This document shows positions 36,211 to 47,860 of a DNA stretch of 64,000 nt, piece by piece. This stretch comes from Amblyomma americanum (taxonomy: Eukaryota; Arthropoda; Arachnida; Ixodida; Ixodidae), in assembly GCF_052857255.1 (NCBI RefSeq), contig NC_135502.1, positions 186,245,806 to 186,309,805 of the forward strand, in the 5' to 3' direction. The notes below the pieces were generated by a model, which was not told the origin of the DNA, made no database searches, and was given only the letters and a program-made list of their open reading frames with translations. Numbering within the stretch: the first letter of the stretch is position 1; each line of letters begins with the position of its first letter. Made by a program: the position numbers and the translations under genes.

Positions 36211-37036
36211 CTTCGCAGGCTGCACCTAGAAGTTCCGAAGTATTTACAAGCCAAAAACAAGTGCGCCGGCCTGATCATCTCCTGGGATTCTGCACATAGA
36301 GTGGTCTGCGCTGGCCAGGCCCCCAGGCGTAGCATTTAAAAGCACCACTTCAGCGATCCGCCGGCACTCGCACGCAGCAGCAGTGGACGATACTGGAGAA
36401 CACCCTTAAACTGCGTCTATCCTTCGCAGGCTGCACCTAGAAGTTACGAAGTGTTTCCAAGACAAAAACAAGTGCGCCGGCCTGATCATCTCCAGGGATT
36501 CTGCGCATAGAGTGGTCTGCGCAGGCCAGGCCCCCAGGCGCAGCATTTAAAAGCAGCACGTCAGCGATCCGCCGGCACTCGCACGCAGCAGCAGTGGACG
36601 ACACTGGAGAACACCCATAAACTGCGTCTACTATCCTTCGCAGGCTGCACCTAGAAGTTCCGAAGTATTTACAAGCCAAAAACAAGTGCGCCGGCCTGAT
36701 CATCTCCTGGGATTCTGCACATAGAGTGGTCTGCGCTGGCCAGGCCCCCAGGCGTAGCATTTAAAAGCACCACTTCAGCGATCCGCCGGCACTCGCACGC
36801 AGCAGCAGTGGACGATACTGGAGAACACCCTTAAACTGCGTCTATCCTTCGCAGGCTGCACCTAGAAGTTACGAAGTGTTTCCAAGACAAAAACAAGTGC
36901 GCCGGCCTGATCATCTCTAGGGATTCTGCGCATAGAGTGGTCTGCGCAGGCCAGGCCCCCAGGCGCAGCATTTAAAAGCAGCACGTCAGCGATCCGCCGG
37001 CACTCGCACGCAGCAGCAGCGGACGACACTAGAGAA
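36211..37036 (+). repeat. Two-monomer tandem duplication (425 bp offset)
   Basis: 36211-36611 matches 36636-37036 at 425 bp. Each has a TCTCCTGGG/GCGCTGGCC monomer with GTATTTACAAGCC and a short TCTATCC monomer with GTGTTTCCAAGACA. The two copies differ at CTCCAGGG/CTCTAGGG, so this dimer is older than, or has been partly converted since, the exact one at 33.1-33.9 kb. Confidence 0.82.
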
Positions 37037-37939
37037 CACGGTTAAACTGCGTCTACCATCCTTCGCAGGCTGCACCTCGAAGTTCCGAAGTATTTACAAG
37101 CCGAAAAACAAGTGTCCGGCCTGATCATCTCCAAGGGATTCTGCGCATCGAGTGGTCTGCGCAGGCCAGGCCCGCAGGCGCAGCATTTAAAAGCAGCACG
37201 TCAGCGATTGGCCAGCACTCGCGCCCAGCAGCAGTGGGCGACACTGGAGAACACACTTAAACTGCGTCTACTATCCTTCGCAGGCTGTTCCTAGAAGTTC
37301 CGAAGCATTTCCAAGCCAACAACAAGTGCGCCGGCCTGATCATCTCGAAGGGATTCTGCGCATCGAGTGGTCTGCGCAGGCCAGGCCCCCAGGCGCAGCA
37401 TTTAAAAGCAGCACGTCAGCGATCCGCCGGCACTCGCACGTAGCAGCAGAGGACGACACTGGAGAACACCCTTAAACTGCCTCTACTATCCTTCGCAGGC
37501 TGCACCTGGAAGTTCCGGAGTATTTCGAAGCCAAAAACAAGTGCGCTGGCCTGATCATCTCCAGGGATTCTGCACATAGAGTGGTCTGCGCAGGCCCGGC
37601 CCCCAGGCGCAGCATTTAAAAGCACCACTTCAGCGATCCGCCGGCACTCGCACGCAGCAGCACTGGACGATACTGGAGAACACCCTTAAACTGCGTCTAT
37701 CCTTCGCAGGCTGCACCTAGAGGTTACGAAGTATTTCCAAGCCAAAAACAAGTGCGCCGGCCTGATCATCTCCAGGGATTCTGCGCATAGAGTGGTCTGC
37801 GCAGGCCAGGCCCCCAGGCGCAGCATTTAAAAGCAGCACGTCAGCGATCCGCCGGCACTCGCACGCAGCAGCAGTGGACGACACTAGAGAACACGGTTAA
37901 ACTGCGTCTACTATCCTTCGCAGGCTGCACCTAGAAGTT

Positions 37940-40082
37940 CCGAAGTATTTACAAGCCGAAAAACAAGTGTCCGGCATGATCATCTCCAAGGGATTCTGCG
38001 CATCGAGTGGTCTGCTCAGGCCAGGCCCGCAGGCGCTGCATTTAAAAGCAGCACGTCAGCGATCCGCCAGCACTCGCGCCCAGCAGCAGTGGGCGACACT
38101 GGAGAACACACTTAAACTGCATCTACTATCCTTCGCAGGCTGTTCCTAGAAGTTCCGAAGCATTTCCAAGCCAACAACAAGTGCGCCGGCCTGATCATCT
38201 CCAAGGGATTCTGCGCATCGAGTGGTCTGCGCAGGCCAGGCCCCCAGGCGCAGCATTTAAAAGCAGCACTTCAGCGATCCACCGGCACTCGCACGCATCA
38301 GCATTGGACGTCACTGGACAACACGCTTAAACTGCGTCTACTATCATTCGCAGGCTGCACCTAGAAGTTCTGAAGTATATCCAATCCAAAAACAATTGCC
38401 CGGCCTGATCATCTCCCAGGGATTCTGCTCATCGAGTGGTCTGTGAAGGCCAGGCTTCCAGGCGCAGCATTTAAAAGCACCACGTCAGCAGTCCTTCGGC
38501 ACTCGCACGCATCAGCAGTAGACGACACTGAAGAACACGCTTAAACTGCGTGTACTATCATTCGCAGGCTGCACCTAGAATTTCCGAAATATTTCCAAGC
38601 CATAAACAAGTGCCCGGCCTGATCATCTCCAAGGGATTCTGCGCACCGAGTGGTCTGCGCAGGTCTGGCCCCCAGGCGCAGCATTTAAAAGCAGCACCTC
38701 AGCGATCCGCCGGCACTCGCACGCAGCAGCAGTGGACGACTCTAGAGAACACGCTTAAACTGCGTCTACTATCATTTGCATGCTGCACCTAGAAGTTCCG
38801 AATTTCTTCCAAACCGAAAAACAAGTGCGCCGGCCTGATAATCTCCAGGGATTCTGCGCATAGAGTGGTCTGCGCAGCCCAGGCCCCCAGGCGCAGCATT
38901 TAAAAGAACCACTTCAGCGATCCGCAGGCACTCGCACGCAGCAGCAGTAGACGATACTGGAGAACACCGTTAAACTGCGTCTACCATCCTTCGCAGGCTG
39001 CACCTCGAAGTTCCGAAGTATTTCCAAGCCGAAAAACCAGTGCCCGGCGTGATCATCTCCAAGGGATTCTGCGCATCGAGTGGTATGCGCAGGCCAGGCC
39101 CGCAGGCGCAGCATTTAAAAGCAGCACGTCAGCGATCCGCCGGCAATCGCACCCGGCAGCAGTGGACGACACTGCAGAACACACTTAAACTGCGTCTACT
39201 ATCCTTCGAAGGCTGTGCCTAGAAGTTCCGAAGCATTTCAAAGCCAACAACAACTGCGCCGGCCTGATCATCTCCAAGGGATTCTGCGCATCGAGTGGTC
39301 TGCGCAGGCCAGGCCCCCAGGCGCAGCATTTAAAAGCAGCACTTCAGCGATCCACCGGCACTCGCACGCCTCAGCAGTGGACGTCACTGGACAACACGCT
39401 TAAACTGCGTCTACTATCATTCGCAGGCTGCACCTAGAAGTTCTGAAGTATATCCAATCCAAAAAAAATTGCCCGGCCTGATCATCTCCCAGGGAATCTG
39501 CTCATCGAGTGGTCTGCGCAGGCCAGGCTTCCAGGCGCAGCATTTAAAAGCAGCACGTCAGCAATCCTCCGGCAATCGCACGCAGCAGCAGTAGACGACA
39601 CTGAAGAACACGCTTAAACTGCGTCTACTATCATTCGCAGGCTGCACATAGAAGTTCCGAAGAATTTCCAAGCCATAAACAAGTGCCAGGCCTGATCATC
39701 TCCCAGAGATTCTGCTCATCGAGTGGACTGCGCAGGCCACGCTCCCAGGCGCAGCACTTAAAAGCAGCACGTCAGCGATGCGCCGGCACGCACGCAGCAG
39801 CAGTACACGACACTGGAGAACACGCTTAAACTGTGTATGCTATCCTTCTCAGGCTGCACGTAGAAGTTCGGAAGTATTTCCAAGCCAAAAGAAGTGCCCG
39901 GCCTGATCATTCCCAAGGGATACTGCGCATCGAGTGGTCTCCGCAGGCCAGGCCCCCAAGCGCAGCATTTAAAAGCAGCACGTCAGCGATCCGCCGGCAC
40001 TCGCACGGAGCAGCAGTGGACGACACTGGATAACATCCTTAAACTGCGTCTACTATCCTTCGCAGGCTGTACATAGAAGTTC
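37940..40082 (+). repeat. 10-monomer higher-order repeat, copy 1
   Basis: This block repeats directly at 40083-42224 with a 2142-bp offset at every landmark checked (37967/40109, 38550/40692, 38914/41056, 39215/41357, 39833/41975). About a dozen differences are visible, for example CGGCATGATC/CGGCCTGATC and GGCAATCGCACCC/GGCACTCGCACCC. An equivalent block lies at 27.9-29.4 kb (offset 10053 bp). Confidence 0.9.
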
Positions 40083-40114
40083 CGAAGTATTTACAAGCCG
40101 AAAAACAAGTGTCC

Positions 40115-40329
40115 GGCCTGATCATCTCCAAGGGATTCTGCGCATCGAGTGGTCTGCGCAGGCCAGGCCCGCAGGCGCAGCATTTAAAAGCAGCACGTCA
40201 GCGATCCGCCAGCACTCGCGCCCAGCAGCAGTGGGCGACACTGGAGAACACACTTAAACTGCGTCTACTATCCTTCGCAGGCTGTTCCTAGAAGTTCCGA
40301 AGCATTTCCAAGCCAACAACAAGTGCGCC
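40115..40329 (+). repeat. Decamer monomer 1
   Basis: The CCCGCAGG type, with CCAGCACTCGCGCCCAGC, GTGGGCGACAC and GGCTGTTCCTAG. It is preceded by TTTACAAGCCGAAAAAC. Its closest relative inside the unit is monomer 6. Confidence 0.85.
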
Positions 40330-40543
40330 GGCCTGATCATCTCCAAGGGATTCTGCGCATCGAGTGGTCTGCGCAGGCCAGGCCCCCAGGCGCAGCATTT
40401 AAAAGCAGCACTTCAGCGATCCACCGGCACTCGCACGCATCAGCATTGGACGTCACTGGACAACACGCTTAAACTGCGTCTACTATCATTCGCAGGCTGC
40501 ACCTAGAAGTTCTGAAGTATATCCAATCCAAAAACAATTGCCC
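40330..40543 (+). repeat. Decamer monomer 2
   Basis: The CTTCAGCGATCCACCGG type with CATCAGCATTGGACGTCAC. It ends in TTCTGAAGTATATCC. Its closest relative inside the unit is monomer 7, which has CCTCAGCAGTGG instead. Confidence 0.85.
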
Positions 40544-40757
40544 GGCCTGATCATCTCCCAGGGATTCTGCTCATCGAGTGGTCTGTGAAGGCCAGGCTTC
40601 CAGGCGCAGCATTTAAAAGCACCACGTCAGCAGTCCTTCGGCACTCGCACGCATCAGCAGTAGACGACACTGAAGAACACGCTTAAACTGCGTGTACTAT
40701 CATTCGCAGGCTGCACCTAGAATTTCCGAAATATTTCCAAGCCATAAACAAGTGCCC
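40544..40757 (+). repeat. Decamer monomer 3
   Basis: The CCCAGGGATTCTGCTC type with a damaged core, GTCTGTGAAGG, plus CAGTCCTTCGG and GCATCAGCAGTAG. Its closest relative is monomer 8. Confidence 0.85.
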
Positions 40758-40973
40758 GGCCTGATCATCTCCAAGGGATTCTGCGCACCGAGTGGTCTGC
40801 GCAGGTCTGGCCCCCAGGCGCAGCATTTAAAAGCAGCACCTCAGCGATCCGCCGGCACTCGCACGCAGCAGCAGTGGACGACTCTAGAGAACACGCTTAA
40901 ACTGCGTCTACTATCATTTGCATGCTGCACCTAGAAGTTCCGAATTTCTTCCAAACCGAAAAACAAGTGCGCC
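40758..40973 (+). repeat. Decamer monomer 4 (octamer-bearing)
   Basis: The longest monomer of the unit at 216 bp. It has CGCACCGAGTGG, GCAGGTCTGGCC, CAGCACCTCAGCG and GACTCTAGAGAACACG. A perfect ATTTGCAT sits at 40916-40923, overlapping an ATGCAT palindrome. It ends with CGAATTTCTTCCAAACCG. Confidence 0.85.
40916..40923. other. Octamer motif ATTTGCAT in one monomer type
   Basis: ATTTGCAT (ATGCAAAT on the other strand) replaces the usual ATTCGCAG step. It occurs at 18455, 28721, 32998, 38774, 40916, 44979, 50967, 52893, 58664, 61232 and 63805 (start positions), always in the same monomer type. The match to the classical POU-domain octamer is exact. Whether anything binds it here is unknown, and the two changed bases could be chance. 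Confidence 0.5.
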
Positions 40974-41187
40974 GGCCTGATAATCTCCAGGGATTCTGCG
41001 CATAGAGTGGTCTGCGCAGCCCAGGCCCCCAGGTGCAGCATTTAAAAGAACCACTTCAGCGATCCGAAGGCACTCGCACGCAGCAGCAGTAGACGATACT
41101 GGAGAACACCGTTAAACTGCGTCTACCATCCTTCGCAGGCTGCACCTCGAAGTTCCGAAGTATTTCCAAGCCGAAAAACCAGTGCCC
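40974..41187 (+). repeat. Decamer monomer 5
   Basis: It has lost the TGATCA palindrome (TGATAATC). Marks are AAAAGAACCACTT, GCAGCCCAGG, CAGTAGACGATACTGG and GCACCTCGAAG. This copy has two private changes, CAGGTGCAGC and GATCCGAAGGC. Confidence 0.85.
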
Positions 41188-41402
41188 GGCGTGATCATCT
41201 CCAAGGGATTCTGCGCATCGAGTGGTATGCGCAGGCCAGGCCCGCAGGCGCAGCATTTAAAAGCAGCACGTCAGCGATCCGCCGGCACTCGCACCCGGCA
41301 GCAGTGGACGACACTGCAGAACACACTTAAACTGCGTCTACTATCCTTCGAAGGCTGTGCCTAGAAGTTCCGAAGCATTTCAAAGCCAACAACAACTGCG
41401 CC
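41188..41402 (+). repeat. Decamer monomer 6
   Basis: It starts GGCGTGATC after AAAAACCAGTGCCC, with core variant TATGCGCAGG, CCCGGCAGCAG, CACTGCAGAAC and CTTCGAAGGCTGTGCC. It is of the CCCGCAGG type like monomer 1, 1073 bp away. Confidence 0.85.
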
Positions 41403-41616
41403 GGCCTGATCATCTCCAAGGGATTCTGCGCATCGAGTGGTCTGCGCAGGCCAGGCCCCCAGGCGCAGCATTTAAAAGCAGCACTTCAGCGATCCACCGG
41501 CACTCGCACGCCTCAGCAGTGGACGTCACTGGACAACACGCTTAAACTGCGTCTACTATCATTCGCAGGCTGCACCTAGAAGTTCTGAAGTATATCCAAT
41601 CCAAAAAAAATTGCCC
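41403..41616 (+). repeat. Decamer monomer 7
   Basis: The CTTCAGCGATCCACCGG type with CGCCTCAGCAGTGGACGTC. It ends in CCAATCC and an eight-base A tract that replaces the usual AAAAACAA of the related monomer 2. Confidence 0.85.
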
Positions 41617-41830
41617 GGCCTGATCATCTCCCAGGGAATCTGCTCATCGAGTGGTCTGCGCAGGCCAGGCTTCCAGGCGCAGCATTTAAAAGCAGCACGT
41701 CAGCAATCCTCCGGCAATCGCACGCAGCAGCAGTAGACGACACTGAAGAACACGCTTAAACTGCGTCTACTATCATTCGCAGGCTGCACATAGAAGTTCC
41801 GAAGAATTTCCAAGCCATAAACAAGTGCCA
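41617..41830 (+). repeat. Decamer monomer 8
   Basis: The CCCAGGG type with CAGGGAATCTGCTC, AATCCTCCGGCAATCG and CAGTAGACGACACTG. It ends CACATAGAAGTTCCGAAG. Closest relative is monomer 3. Confidence 0.85.
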
Positions 41831-42041
41831 GGCCTTATCATATCCCAGAGATTCTGCTCATCGAGTGGACTGCGCAGGCCACGCTCCCAGGCGCAGCACT
41901 TAAAAGCAGCACGTCAGCGATGCGCCGGCACGCACGCAGCAGCAGTAGACGACACTGGAGAACACGCTTAAACTGTGTATGCTATCCTTCTCAGGCTGCA
42001 CGTAGAAGTTCGGAAGTATTTCCAAGCCAAAAGAAGTGCCC
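41831..42041 (+). repeat. Decamer monomer 9 (short)
   Basis: At 211 bp, the shortest of the unit. The CCCAGAG type with TGGACTGCGCAGG, CACGCTCCCAGG, GCACTTAAAAG and TGTGTATGCTATCC with TTCTCAGG. In this copy TGATCATCTC is changed to TTATCATATC. Confidence 0.85.
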
Positions 42042-42256
42042 GGCCTGATCATTCCCAAGGGATACTGCGCATCGAGTGGTCTGCGCAGGGCAGGCCCCCA
42101 AGCGCAGCATTTAAAAGCAGCACGTCAGCGATCCGCCGGCACTCGCACGGAGCAGCAGTGGACGACACTGGATAACATCCTTAAACTGCGTCTACTATCC
42201 TTCGCAGGCTGTACATAGAAGTTCCGAAGTATTTCCAAGCCAAAAACAAGTGCGCC
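42042..42256 (+). repeat. Decamer monomer 10
   Basis: The TGATCATTCCCAAGGG type with GGGATACTGCGC, CCCCCAAGCG, ACGGAGCAGCAG and ACTGGATAACATCC. It follows a shortened A-rich segment, CCAAAAGAAGTG. It is the last unit before the array switches to the 11-monomer family. Confidence 0.85.
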
Positions 42257-42359
42257 GGCCTGATCATCTCCAAGGGATTCTGCGGATCGAGTGGTCTGCG
42301 CAGGCCAGGCCCCCAGACGCAGCATTCAAAAGCACCACTTCAGCGATCCGACGGCACTC

Positions 42360-43500
42360 GCACGCAGCAGCAGTGGCCGACTCTGGAAAACACGGTTAAA
42401 CTGCGTCTACTAACCTTCGCAGGCTGCACCTAGAAGTTCCGAAGTATTTCCAAGCCAAAAACAAGTGCGCCGGCCTGATCATCTCCTGGGATTCTGCACA
42501 TAGAGTGGTCTGCGCAGGCCAGGCCCCCAGGCGTAGCATTTAAAAGCACCACTTCAGCGATCCGCCGGCACTCGCACGCAGCAGCAGTGGACGATACTGG
42601 AGAACACCCTTAAACTGCGTCTACTATCCTTCGCAGGCTGCACCTAGGAGTTCTGAAGTATATCCAATCAAAAAACAATTGCCCGGCCTGATCATCTTCC
42701 AGGGATTCTGCTCATCGAGTGGTCTGCGCAGGCCAGGCTTCAGGCGCAGCATTTAAAAGCAGCACGTCAGCAATCCTTCGGCACTGGCACGCAGCAGCAG
42801 TGGACGACACTGGAGAACACACTTAAATTGCGCCTACTATCCTTCGCAGGCTGCACCTAGAATTTCCGAAATATTTCCAAGCCATAAACAAGTGCCCGGC
42901 CTGATCGTCTCCCAGAGATTCTGCTCATCGAGTGGTCTGCGCAGGCCATGCTCCCAGGCGCAGCACTTAAAAGCAGCACGTCAGCAATCCGCCGGCACAC
43001 GCACGCAGCAGCAGTGGCCGACTCTGGAAAACACGGTTAAACTGCGTCTACTAACCTTCGCAGGCTGCACCTAGAAGTTCCGAAATATTTCCAAGCCAAA
43101 AACAAGTGCGCCGGCCTGATCATCTCCAGGGATTCTGCGCAAAGAGTGGTCTAAGCAGGCCAGGCCCCCCGGCGCAGCATTTAAAAGCACCACTTCATCG
43201 ATCCGCCGGCACTCGCACGTAGCAGCAGTGGACGACACTGGAGAACACCCATAAACTGCGTCTACTATCCTTCGCAGGCTGCACCTAGAAGTTCCGAAGT
43301 ATTTCCAAGCCAAAAACAAGTGCGCCGGCCTGATCATCTCCTGGGATTCTGCACATAGAGTGGTCTGCGCTGGCCAGGCCCCCAGGCGTAGCATTTAAAA
43401 GCACCACTTCAGCGATCCGCCGGCACTCGCACGCAGCAGCAGTGGACGATACTGGAGAACACCCTTAAACTGCGTCTATCCTTCGCAGGCTGCACCTAGA
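42360..43500 (+). repeat. Third island of the 11-monomer family
   Basis: It contains GGCCGACTCTGG, TCTCCTGGG, CTTCAGGCG, AAATTGCG and GGTCTAAGCAGG monomers. 42361 onward matches 35516 onward at 6845 bp, and 42892 matches 26420 at 16472 bp. It separates two copies of the 10-monomer family. Confidence 0.8.
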
Positions 43501-44150
43501 AGTTACGAAGTGTTTCCAAGACAAAAACAAGTGCGCCGGCCTGATCATCTCTAGGGATTCTGCGCATAGAGTGGTCTGCGCAGGCCAGGCCCCCAGGCGC
43601 AGCATTTAAAAGCAGCACGTCAGCGATCCGCCGGCACTCGCACGCAGCAGCAGTGGACGACACTAGAGAACACGGTTAAACTGCGTCTACCATCCTTCGC
43701 AGGCTGCACCTCGAAGTTCCGAAGTATTTCCAAGCCGAAAAACAAGTGCCCAGCCTGATCATCTCCAAGTGATTCTGCGCATCGAGTGGTCTGCGCAGGC
43801 CAGGCCCGCAGGCGCAGCATTTAAAAGCAGCACGTCAGCGATCCGCCGGCACTCGCACGTAGCAGCAGAGGACGACACTGGAGAACACCCTTAAACTGCC
43901 TCTACTATCCTTCGCAGGCTGCACCTGGAAGTTCCGGAGTATTTCGAAGCCAAAAACAAGTGCGCTGGCCTGATCATCTCCAGGGATTCTGCACATAGAG
44001 TGGTCTGCGCAGGCCCGGCCCCCAGGCGCAGCATTTAAAAGCACCACTTCAGCGACCCGCCGGCACTCGCACGCAGCAGCAGTGGACGATACTGGAGAAC
44101 ACCCTTAAACTGCGTCTATCCTTCGCAGGCTGCACCTAGAGGTTACGAAG

Positions 44151-46228
44151 TTTTTACAAGCCGAAAAACAAGTGTCCGGCCTGATCATCTCCAAGGGATT
44201 CTGCGCATCGAGTGGTCTGCGCAGGCCAGGCCCGCAGGCGCAGCATTTAAAAGCAGCACGTCAGCGATCCGCCAGCACTCGCGCCCAGCAGCAGTGGGCG
44301 ACACTGGAGAACACACTTAAACTGCGTCTACTATCCTTCGCAGGCTGTTCCTAGAAGTTCCGAAGCATTTCCAAGCCAACAACAAGTGCACCGGCCTGAT
44401 CATCTCCAAGGGATTCTGCGCATCGAGTGGTCTGCGCAGGCCAGGCCCCCAGGCGCAGCATTTAAAAGCAGCACTTCAGCGATCCACCGGCACTCGCACG
44501 CATCAGCATTGGACGTCACTGGACAACACGCTTAAACTGCGTCTACTATCATTCGCAGGCTGCACCTAGAAGTTCTGAAGTATATCCAATCCAAAAACAA
44601 TTGCCCGGCCTGATCATCTCCCAGGGATTCTGCTCATCGAGTGGTCTGTGAAGGCCAGGCTTCCAGGCGCAGCATTTAAAAGCACCACGTCAGCAGTCCT
44701 TCGGCACTCGCACGCATCAGCAAAAGACGACACTGAAGAACACGCTTAAACTGCGTGTACTATCATTCGCAGGCTGCACCTAGAATTTCCGAAATATTTC
44801 CAAGCCATAAACAAGTGCCCGGCCTGATCATCTCCAAGGGATTCTGCGCACCGAGTGGTCTGCGCAGGTCTGGCCCCCAGGCGCAGCATTTAAAAGCAGC
44901 ACCTCAGCGATCCGCCGGCACTCGCACGCAGCAGCAGTGGACGACTCTAGAGAACACGCTTAAACTGCGTCTACTATCATTTGCATGCTGCACCTAGAAG
45001 TTCCGAATTTCTTCCAAACCGAAAAACAAGTGCGCCGGCCTGATAATCTCCAGGGATTCTGCGCATAGAGTGGTCTGCGCAGCCCAGGCCCCCAGGCGCA
45101 GCATTTAAAAGAACCACTTCAGCGATCCGCAGGCACTCGCACGCAGCAGCAGTAGACGATACTGGAGAACACCGTTAAACTGCGTCTACCATCCTTCGCA
45201 GGCTGCACCTCGAAGTTCCGAAGTATTTCCAAGCCGAAAAACCAGTGCCCGGCGTGATCATCTCCAAGGGATTCTACGCATCGAGTGGTATGCGCAGGCC
45301 AGGCCCGCAGGCGCAGCATTTAAAAGCAGCACGTCAGCGATCCGCCGGCACTCGCACCCAGCAGCAGTGGACGACACTGCAGAACACACTTAAACTGCGT
45401 CTACTATCCTTCGAAGGCTGTGCCTAGAAGTTCCGAAGCATTTCAAAGCCAACAACAACTGCGCCGGCCTGATCATCTCCAAGGGATTCTGCGCATCGAG
45501 TGGTCTGCGCAGGCCAGGCCCCCAGGCGCAGCATTTAAAAGCAGCACTTCAGCGATCCACCGGCACTCGCACGCCTCAGCAGTGGACGTCACTGGACAAC
45601 ACGCTTAAACTGCGTCTACTATCATTCGCAGGCTGCACCTAGAAGTTCTGAAGTATATCCAATCCAAAAAAAATTGCCCGGCCTGATCATCTCCCAGGGA
45701 ATCTGCTCATCGAGTGGTCTGCGCAGGCCAGGCTTCCAGGCGCAGCATTTAAAAGCAGCACGTCAGCAATCCTCCGGCAATCGCACGCAGCAGCAGTAGA
45801 CGACACTGAAGAACACGCTTAAACTGCGTCTACTATCATTCGCAGGCTGCACATAGAAGTTCCGAAGAATTTCCAAGCCATAAACAAGTGCCAGGCCTGA
45901 TCATCTCCCAGAGATTCTGCTCATCGAGTGGACTGCGCAGGCCACGCTCCCAGGCGCAGCACTTAAAAGCAGCACGTCAGCGATGCGCCGGCACGCACGC
46001 AGCAGCAGTAGACGACACTGGAGAACACGCTTAAACTGTGTATGCTATCCTTCTCAGGCTGCACGTAGAAGTTCGGAAGTATTTCCAAGCCAAAAGAAGT
46101 GCCCGGCCTGATCATTCCCAAGGGATACTGCGCATCGAGTGGTCTGCGCAGGCCAGGCCCCCAAGCGCAGCATTTAAAAGCAGCACGTCAGCGATCCGCC
46201 GGCACTCGCACGCAGCAGCAGTGGACGA
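44151..46228 (+). repeat. 10-monomer higher-order repeat, copy 3
   Basis: This matches 40089-42165 at a constant 4063 bp (44172/40109, 44755/40692, 45119/41056, 46038/41975). The left joint is inside TTTTTACAAGCCG. The right end switches to CTGGAGAAAACCC inside monomer 10. Confidence 0.88.
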
Positions 46229-47299
46229 TACTGGAGAAAACCCTTAAACTGCGTCTACTGTCCTTAGCAGGCTGCACCTAGAAGTAACAAATTATTTCCA
46301 AGCCAAAACCAAGTGCGCCGGCCTGATCATCTCCAGGGATTCTGCGCATAGAGTGGTCTGCGCAGGCCAGGCACCCAGGCGCAGCATTTAAGAGTACCAC
46401 TTCAACGATCCGACGGCACTCGCACGAAGCAGCAGTGGACGATACTGGAGAACACCATTAAACTGCGTCTATCCTTCGCAGGCTGCACCTAGAAGATCCG
46501 AAGAATTTCCAAGCCAAAAACAAGTGCGCCGTCCTGATCATCTCCAAGGGATTCTGCGCATCGAGCGGTCTGCGCAGGCCAGACCCGCAGGCGCAGCATT
46601 TAAAAGCAGCACGTCAGCGATCCGCCGGCACTCGCACCCAGCAGCAGTGGACGACACTGAAGAACACACTTAAACTGCGTCTACTATCCTTCGCAGGCTG
46701 TACCATGAAGTTCCGAAGCATTTCCAAGCCAACAAAAAGTGCGCCGGCCTGATCATCTCCAAGGGATTCTGCGCATCGAGTGGTCTGCGCAGGCCAGGCC
46801 CCCAGGCGCAGCATTTAAAACAGCACGTCAGCGATCCGCCGGCACTCGCACGCAACAGCAGTGGACGACACTAGAGAACACGGTTAAACTGCGTCTACCA
46901 TCCTTCGCAGGCTGCACTTAGAAGTTCCGAAGTATTTCCAAGCCGAAAAACAAGTGCCCGGCCTGATCATCTCCAAGGGATTATGCGCATCGAGTGGTCT
47001 GCGCAGGCCAGGCCCGCAGGCGCAGCATTTAAAAGCAGCACTTCAGCGATCCACCGGCACTCGCACGAATCAGCAGTGGACGTCATTGGACAACACGCAT
47101 AAACTGCGTCTACTATCATTCGCTGGCTGCACCTAGAAGTTCTGAAGTATATCCAATCCAAAAACAATTGCCCGCCTGATCATCTCCCAGGGATTCTGCT
47201 CATCGAGTGCTCTGCGCAGGCCAGGCTTCCGGCGCAGCATTTAAAAGGAGCACATCAGCAATCCTCCGGCACTCGCACGCAGCAGCAGTAGACGACACT
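45296..47299 (+). repeat. 12-monomer offset duplication, copy 1 (partner 47861-49864)
   Basis: The partner lies at 2564-2565 bp; the one-base change is an insertion near 49192 (CCGCCTGGCAC). The unit includes decamer monomers 6-10 and then a run with CTGTCCTTAGC, AACAAATTATTTCC, AGACCCGCAGG, TGTACCATGAAG and CATTTAAAACAGC variants. Confidence 0.86.
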
Positions 47300-47860
47300 G
47301 AACAACACGCTTAAACTGCGTCTACTATCATTCGCAGTCTACACCTAGAAGTTCCGAAGAATTTCCAAGCCATAAACAAGTGCCCGGCCTGATCATCTCC
47401 CAGAGATTCTGCTCATCGATTTGTCTGCGCAGGCCACGCTCCCAGGCGCAGCACTTAAAAGAAGCACGTCAGCGATCCGCCGGCACACGCACGCAGCAGC
47501 AGTAGACGACACTGGAGAACTCGCTTAAACTGTGTCTGCTATCCTTCTCAGGCTGCACCTAGAAGTTCGGAAGTATTTCCAAGCCAAAAAACAGGTGCCC
47601 GGCCTGATCATTTTCAAGGGCTACTACGCATCGAGTGGTCTGCGCAGGCCAGGCCCCCAAGCGCAGCATTTAAAAACAGCACGTCAGCGATCCGCCGGCA
47701 CTCGCACGCAACAGCAGTGGACGACACTAGAGAACACGGTTAAACTGCGTCTACCATCCTTCGCAGGCTGCACTTAGAAGTTCCGAAGTATTTCCAAGCC
47801 AACAACAAGTGCCCGGCCTGATCATCTCCAAGGGATTCTGCGCATCGAGTGGTATGCGCA

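Larger units (their letters stand above)
40083..42224 (+). repeat. 10-monomer higher-order repeat, copy 2 (2142 bp)
   Basis: Anchors (GGCCTGAT or its variant) fall at 40115, 40330, 40544, 40758, 40974, 41188, 41403, 41617, 41831 and 42042, with the next at 42257, giving lengths 215, 214, 214, 216, 214, 215, 214, 214, 211 and 215. Monomers 1-3 and 6-8 are of matching types, so the unit is a diverged pair of five-monomer halves. The ten monomers are listed separately. Confidence 0.9.
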
